Assembly (NCBI GenBank): GCA_900556665.1
Contig: USPX01000067.1
Span: 1-9,065 of the forward strand
From: an uncultured Eubacteriales bacterium
GTDB lineage: Bacteria > Bacillota_A > Clostridia > Lachnospirales > Cellulosilyticaceae
DNA: 9,065 nt
Direction: 5' to 3'
Part shown: in pieces, positions 5,258 through 9,065 of the stretch
How the letters are laid out: each line of letters begins with the position of its first letter
Numbering within the stretch: the first letter of the stretch is position 1
Translations under genes and position numbers: made by a program
The notes under the pieces: generated by a model
What the model was told of the DNA's origin: nothing
The model's input: the letters and a program-made list of their open reading frames with translations, nothing else
The model's database searches: none

Positions 5258-8200
5258 TTAGTGCTCTACCACTCCTGATTCTCCTAACTTCTTAGAGAAT
5301 TTGTGAAGCTTTTCATTGGCTTTTTGTTTTAGTAGAGCGCCTATAATTAGTGCCCCTATCAAGAAACAAAATAGCACTATAATATCTTTAATTAATGTTT
5401 CATAATAGATACCTGCAATTGCTTCTCTCATCCCACTAATAGCATAGGTAAATGGTAAAAGATTATATAGTCTTTGGAATAGTATAGGTGTTACTTGTAT
5501 TGGGAAGGTTCCCCCTGATCCTCCAAGTTGTAATACTAATAATACAACGCCTAATGCCTTTCCTACATTACTAAATAGTGCCACTAATGTATACACAATA
5601 GCTATAAACACAACGCTATATGCCATCCCTAAAACCACGAATAATAACGGATTTTTAGCCACTACCCCTAGCACAATAATATCTCCAGAAGCAGCTATAA
5701 AAGCTTGTAGTATACCACATAAAGCAAATAAAAAGAATTTCCCAAAATATTCTTCTATAGGTGTATACTTAAAATCTGCATTTTTAGCTTCTGTTGTAAG
5801 CAGTGAAGTAAGCAGTAATGCCCCTACCCATAAACATAAAGTTGTATAAAATGGTGCAAGTCCTGTACCATAGTTAGGCACTGGATATAAAGCTGTGGTT
5901 TTTAAAACAACTGGTGAAGCTAAGAAATCACTTTTATTACTATTATCTGCAGTCAGCTGGTTAATAAGATCTCTGATATCTACATTTTCATTAAGCTCTG
6001 CTATCTTATTTCTTACCTTATTAATCTTTTCTTGCAAAGTAGGTATATGAGATTTAATTTCCAAAATATCACTCTCAAGTACTTCTGACTTTTCACTTAA
6101 TCTAGTACCAAAGTCTCTTAAATAATTAAGTTCATCTTGAATACTAGTTAGGAGCCCTGTCGTATCATCTACAAAGCTTGCCATCTTACTAAGTTGTTCT
6201 TTTAACTTAGCAATCAAATCTGAATCTAAAAGGTTAATTGTATTATCTAAAGAGGCTTGTATATTATAGGTAAGCTCTGAGATATTTTGAAGTGTTTCTT
6301 CTACAACCACCTTATCTTCTAACTTACCTCTTAGACTTGCTAATCGTTCTTGGAGCACTGTTAAATCAGAATTAACTTCTTCCACTTTTTCTTGTATTCT
6401 AGCGGATTCACTATGCAGCGTTTTGACCACACGCTTTGCAACATCTGAAAGTTTATCTTGTACTGTCTCTATATTGACTATAATACTATCTATTTTTTCA
6501 CTGCCCCCTGTTGCTATATCGTTAATTGTAACTTTAAACCTTTTAATAGCAGTAACAGTGTCATTCATTAATTCTTCTAGTGTTGTAAGCTTATCTGAAA
6601 GGCTTGTGATACGCACTTCAATAAGGGTACGAATATTCCCTATTGCTGAACTTAGTCCGCCGTTATTGGCTTTTAATTCATTAAGCTTTTGCCCAGCTAA
6701 TGTTGGATTATCTGAAAGCCCTATAAGTTCAGTTAACTTTGCCTTTATATTGTTTAATGCATAAATTGCATCACCAAACACCTCTGGGTTATTACTTAGA
6801 TTCTCCTGAGTTGTATTTATGAGGTCAATTGTTTCATTTACTTGACTTTCAAACACGCCATTATCTGTATTAGCTGTTTCTACACTTTCCTCTTCTTCTC
6901 CTATAGGATTTGTAAATAATGTATCTACATCTGTTGGAGGTCCATTTATTTCCTCAGTATCAATATTCTCATCTACCACAGGTGCTTCTTCTGCATCAGG
7001 TGGCGTCTCTGGTTCTCCTGACACAGGTGGCTGTGTCACTGGAGGTGCTTGTGGCTTTATAATAGGTGGTACAATGGCTTCAATCTTACTAAGAATAGTT
7101 TGTAAAGCAAGTAGTTGACTATTTAACTTCTGTCCTATCTTTTGAATATTTGTCTTTAGTTTTGTAATATCTGCTGATAATGCTGTACTTAATTTTTCAA
7201 GTTTATCTAATGTGGCGATTACTTGATCAGCATTATCTAATTTATCTTGTAAATTTCTAAGTGTGACGATATAGTCATCTAAAATATTAATCATTTCATT
7301 CTTTGTACTTGTAATTGAACTACTTAAATCCCTATCTAATTCAGCTGCTTTATCTGCCAGTTCTATAAGACGTGTCTTAGCATTTTCCATTTTTGAAATA
7401 CTTGTATTAATATCATTAATTAAAGTAGGTTTATTAAGCTCAATAGAATTTTTTAGTTCTGCTGTAGACTTTGAGATATCTGCAAATATAGTTTGAATCA
7501 AAACAAGATTTTCTTTAATCTCTGGAATGACTTCTTCTGGTTTTGTACTTAAGTCTCTTAGATTCTCTGCAATATCCCCATTAAAGCTTGCAAGTTGTTC
7601 TATGATATTTTGTAATGAAACTATATTCTTATCATTACGTTCAATGGCTACTCTACCATTATTTGCAGTATCCGCAAGAGATTGCAATCTACCTTCTAGT
7701 CCTGGACATCTATCACTTAATTGAGTCATTAAATCTTCTAATCTTTGAACCGTTGGATATTGTGCATCTAACTCAATCCCTATATCATGCATGGCAGAAA
7801 TAATCTTATTGGCCACCGTTTCAATAAACGAAGTCGTAATTTGGTGTTGAATAGTCGTTGCACCCTTATCTGTAATCTTAGGCGCAATGGCATTAATCTT
7901 TTCATTGACATAGTACTCCAGGTCAGGCTTTACAGGGTCTGCATCTACTAAAGTTAAGATTTTCTCTGAGAAGTCAGCTGGAATAATTAAAGTTGCATAA
8001 ACATCTCCTTTAGTTACCGCTGCCATCCCCTCTTCCCTTGTATCATAAAATACCCATCCCAAAGCATTATTTTCCGTCAAGGACTTTACAACATCTTTTC
8101 CGATGTTTATCTCTGTATCTCTAATACTTCCACCAACATCTTCATTTACAATGGCTACCTTAATCCCTTTTGTATTCCCATAAGGATCCCAAGAGGCATA

Positions 8201-8335
8201 AATATTAACCCATGCATAAAGAGATGGTAAAAAGATTAAACCCCCTATAACAACTAAGCTTACCCAATTGCTTAGTATCTTGCCTAAGTCGATTCTAAAT
8301 ATCCTAAAACTATTTCTCATTAACTTAACTACCAC
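5258..8335 (-). CDS. yhgE: YhgE/Pip (phage infection protein) family membrane protein
   Basis: A 1025-residue protein with the family layout. There is an N-terminal membrane segment (about 24-44; IGGLIFLPSLYAWVNIYASW follows the diagnostic FRIDLGKILSNW). The region AIVNEDVGG...G.V.ATLIIPADFSEK is typical of YhgE and ABC-2-type permeases. A long extracellular part (about 130-810) is dominated by coiled coil. A C-terminal bundle of about six helices (about 820-1020) contains GGSGGTFPIQ and LPFTYAISGMREAIAGIYYE. Family members include L. lactis Pip, needed for infection by c2-type phages; B. subtilis YueB/EsaA of type VII secretion are related in architecture. The true function is unsettled. Around 420-495 the coiled coil is interrupted by a Pro-rich then strongly acidic linker. 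The GTG at 8335 is preferred: AGGAAGGAG is 7 bases upstream, whereas an in-frame ATG at 8359 has no usable ribosome site and overlaps the promoter -10. Longer than the roughly 775-900 aa of common homologues (from memory). Confidence 0.92.
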   Translation of the reverse strand: MVVKLMRNSFRIFRIDLGKILSNWVSLVVIGGLIFLPSLYAWVNIYASWDPYGNTKGIKVAIVNEDVGGSIRDTEINIGKDVVKSLTENNALGWVFYDTREEGMAAVTKGDVYATLIIPADFSEKILTLVDADPVKPDLEYYVNEKINAIAPKITDKGATTIQHQITTSFIETVANKIISAMHDIGIELDAQYPTVQRLEDLMTQLSDRCPGLEGRLQSLADTANNGRVAIERNDKNIVSLQNIIEQLASFNGDIAENLRDLSTKPEEVIPEIKENLVLIQTIFADISKSTAELKNSIELNKPTLINDINTSISKMENAKTRLIELADKAAELDRDLSSSITSTKNEMINILDDYIVTLRNLQDKLDNADQVIATLDKLEKLSTALSADITKLKTNIQKIGQKLNSQLLALQTILSKIEAIVPPIIKPQAPPVTQPPVSGEPETPPDAEEAPVVDENIDTEEINGPPTDVDTLFTNPIGEEEESVETANTDNGVFESQVNETIDLINTTQENLSNNPEVFGDAIYALNNIKAKLTELIGLSDNPTLAGQKLNELKANNGGLSSAIGNIRTLIEVRITSLSDKLTTLEELMNDTVTAIKRFKVTINDIATGGSEKIDSIIVNIETVQDKLSDVAKRVVKTLHSESARIQEKVEEVNSDLTVLQERLASLRGKLEDKVVVEETLQNISELTYNIQASLDNTINLLDSDLIAKLKEQLSKMASFVDDTTGLLTSIQDELNYLRDFGTRLSEKSEVLESDILEIKSHIPTLQEKINKVRNKIAELNENVDIRDLINQLTADNSNKSDFLASPVVLKTTALYPVPNYGTGLAPFYTTLCLWVGALLLTSLLTTEAKNADFKYTPIEEYFGKFFLFALCGILQAFIAASGDIIVLGVVAKNPLLFVVLGMAYSVVFIAIVYTLVALFSNVGKALGVVLLVLQLGGSGGTFPIQVTPILFQRLYNLLPFTYAISGMREAIAGIYYETLIKDIIVLFCFLIGALIIGALLKQKANEKLHKFSKKLGESGVVEH

Positions 8336-8358
8336 TATACTGCTCCTTCCTGATGTCA

Positions 8359-8387
8359 TTTATATAAATTTGTTACCCCTTCATCAA
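8359..8387 (-). promoter_or_regulatory. Promoter of yhgE
   Basis: Minus-strand -35 TTGATG (8382-8387) and -10 TATAAA (8359-8364), spacing 17. The start site falls near 8352, downstream of the ATG at 8359, giving a short leader that contains the GGAAGGAG site for the GTG at 8335. Confidence 0.65.
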
Positions 8388-8415
8388 AATAAATAATATA
8401 TTTTTTATAAATAAA

Positions 8416-8452
8416 AAATAAGCATAGTTATTTTTTGTAACTATGCTTATTT
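8416..8452 (-). terminator. Intrinsic terminator after the SLH-domain gene
   Basis: A perfect 15-bp stem (8416-8430 with 8438-8452; core AAGCATAGTTA), seven-base loop. On the minus strand it runs into TTTATTTAT, so it ends transcription of the SLH gene and insulates the yhgE promoter just beyond. Confidence 0.85.
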
Positions 8453-8506
8453 CTATACATTTATTTCCTATTTAACGACTTACTTAACACTAAGTCCTCA
8501 AATATA

Positions 8507-8944
8507 TTATTTACTTTCTAAGGCTGTCATCAGTCTATACATCATTTCACTTACTTCAGCTCTTGTGGCTTTTGCTTTAGGATTGTAACTTCCTTTATTA
8601 TCCCCTTTCATAATACCTGCTTGAATCATGAATGTCATTGCTTCTTTTGCCCAATCTGATACTTTAATATCACCAAGGTCTACTGCTTCATTTTCTAAAG
8701 CAAGTGTTTGACCATTCATTTTAAGATAATTATATAACATCACTGCCATTTGCTCTCTTGTAACTTCTTTATTTGGTGCAAATACTTTAGCATCCATCCC
8801 TTTTATAATGCCTTCTTTATTTGCCCATATTGTAGCATCTGTATACCACATATTGGCTTTAACATCTTTAAATGGTGTATCTCCTTCTACCACTGGCTCA
8901 TTTGCTAAACGATATAACATACTTGCAAACATAGCACGGGTCAT
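8507..8944 (-). pseudogene. C-terminal fragment of an SLH-domain surface protein
   Basis: The frame encodes S-layer homology repeats, which bind pyruvylated secondary cell-wall polymer and hold exported proteins at the surface. From the ATG at 8944 (145 aa) there are two full repeats: FKDVKANMWYTDATIWANKE... through MLYNYL (about 25-73) and LGDIKVSDWAKEAM... through MMYRLM (about 89-139). The ATG lies inside a third, more N-terminal repeat. The same frame stays open to 9031 and encodes YITEKGILKGVSSNNFAPNK directly before the MTRAMF that follows from this ATG, i.e. the second half of that repeat. Upstream of about 9010 the match is lost, and TAA occurs in frame at 9032-9034. Neither other frame restores the repeat. 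There is no signal peptide, no start codon with a ribosome site and no first half-repeat. It is therefore a broken gene or a product of a rearranged or misjoined window edge. Three C-terminal SLH repeats would be the normal count. Terminator at 8416-8452. Confidence 0.8.
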
Positions 8945-9009
8945 TGTTTTATTTGGTGCAAAGTTATTTGAGCTAACACCTTTTAAAATACCCTTTTCAG
9001 TAATATATT

Positions 9010-9065
9010 TACGACATGTGCTAGTTAATCTTTAATTATGTAAAGGATAAATATGGTAATTATAG
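9010..9065. other. Unexplained right-edge segment after the SLH break
   Basis: These 56 bases show no resemblance to SLH coding sequence in any frame. On the plus strand AAAGGA followed five bases later by ATG (9053-9055, encoding MVII at the edge) could be the start of a gene leaving the window, but four codons are too few to support a call. No transposon end or target duplication can be recognised. Confidence 0.35.

Noticed and set aside
6423..7803. Plus-strand open frames inside yhgE
   Set aside because: They lie antisense to a well-supported family protein, lack start signals and give no recognisable products.
8477..8496. Short inverted repeat GACTTA/TAAGTC before the SLH terminator
   Set aside because: Six base pairs with an eight-base loop in AT-rich DNA is expected by chance, and the strong stem at 8416-8452 explains termination.
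9010..9065. Group II intron or insertion-sequence end as the cause of the SLH break
   Set aside because: No GTGYG-type intron boundary, domain V-like hairpin, terminal inverted repeat or target duplication can be seen in the bases available.

Overview
The window looks like part of the chromosome of an anaerobic, low-GC, Gram-positive Clostridia-type bacterium. The lineage call (Lachnospirales-like, possibly near Cellulosilyticum) is inference. It rests on AT-rich DNA with strong AGGAGG-type ribosome sites, a [FeFe]-hydrogenase maturation GTPase with its TM1266-type companion, an SLH-domain protein fragment, a YhgE/Pip membrane protein and sporulation-style small genes. There are no rRNA, tRNA, CRISPR or transposase genes. 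No gene-free stretch exceeds 300 bases.

Left edge (1-203): the first ~168 bases are about 65% GC and encode the C-terminus of a LuxR/MalT-type DNA-binding protein. The DNA then turns abruptly AT-rich at a perfect 14-bp tandem duplication. This may be a recent insertion boundary or an assembly chimera. Positions 204-1815 hold a minus-strand unit: promoter, a hairpin at the very start of the transcript, a TM1266-family regulator, then hydF. The usual partners hydE and hydG are absent here.

Middle (1937-4469): four plus-strand genes, with terminators after the first, third and fourth. They are a small secreted protein with a copper-amine-oxidase-N-like (stalk) domain; a 166-aa Ser/Asp/Arg-repeat and Cys/Lys/Asp/Asn-repeat protein; 31 bases later a compact Hanks-type Ser/Thr kinase; and an unrecognised 186-aa protein. 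The repeat protein and kinase form a two-gene unit closed by a strong terminator. The arrangement recalls the CotG (Ser/Arg/Lys repeats) and CotH (kinase) pair of Bacillus spore coats, but with an unrelated kinase fold and a cysteine-rich tail. It is the best candidate here for an undescribed system.

Right part (4466-9065): minus-strand genes for a flavodoxin-fold oxidoreductase with a four-Cys cluster, a 1025-aa YhgE/Pip protein with an internal Pro/acidic linker, and the end of an SLH-domain protein. The SLH frame breaks in mid-domain near 9010, so both window edges carry a discontinuity. Clear promoters can be placed for the TM1266-hydF unit, the flavoprotein and yhgE. The yhgE promoter and ribosome site argue for a GTG start at 8335 rather than the upstream ATG.
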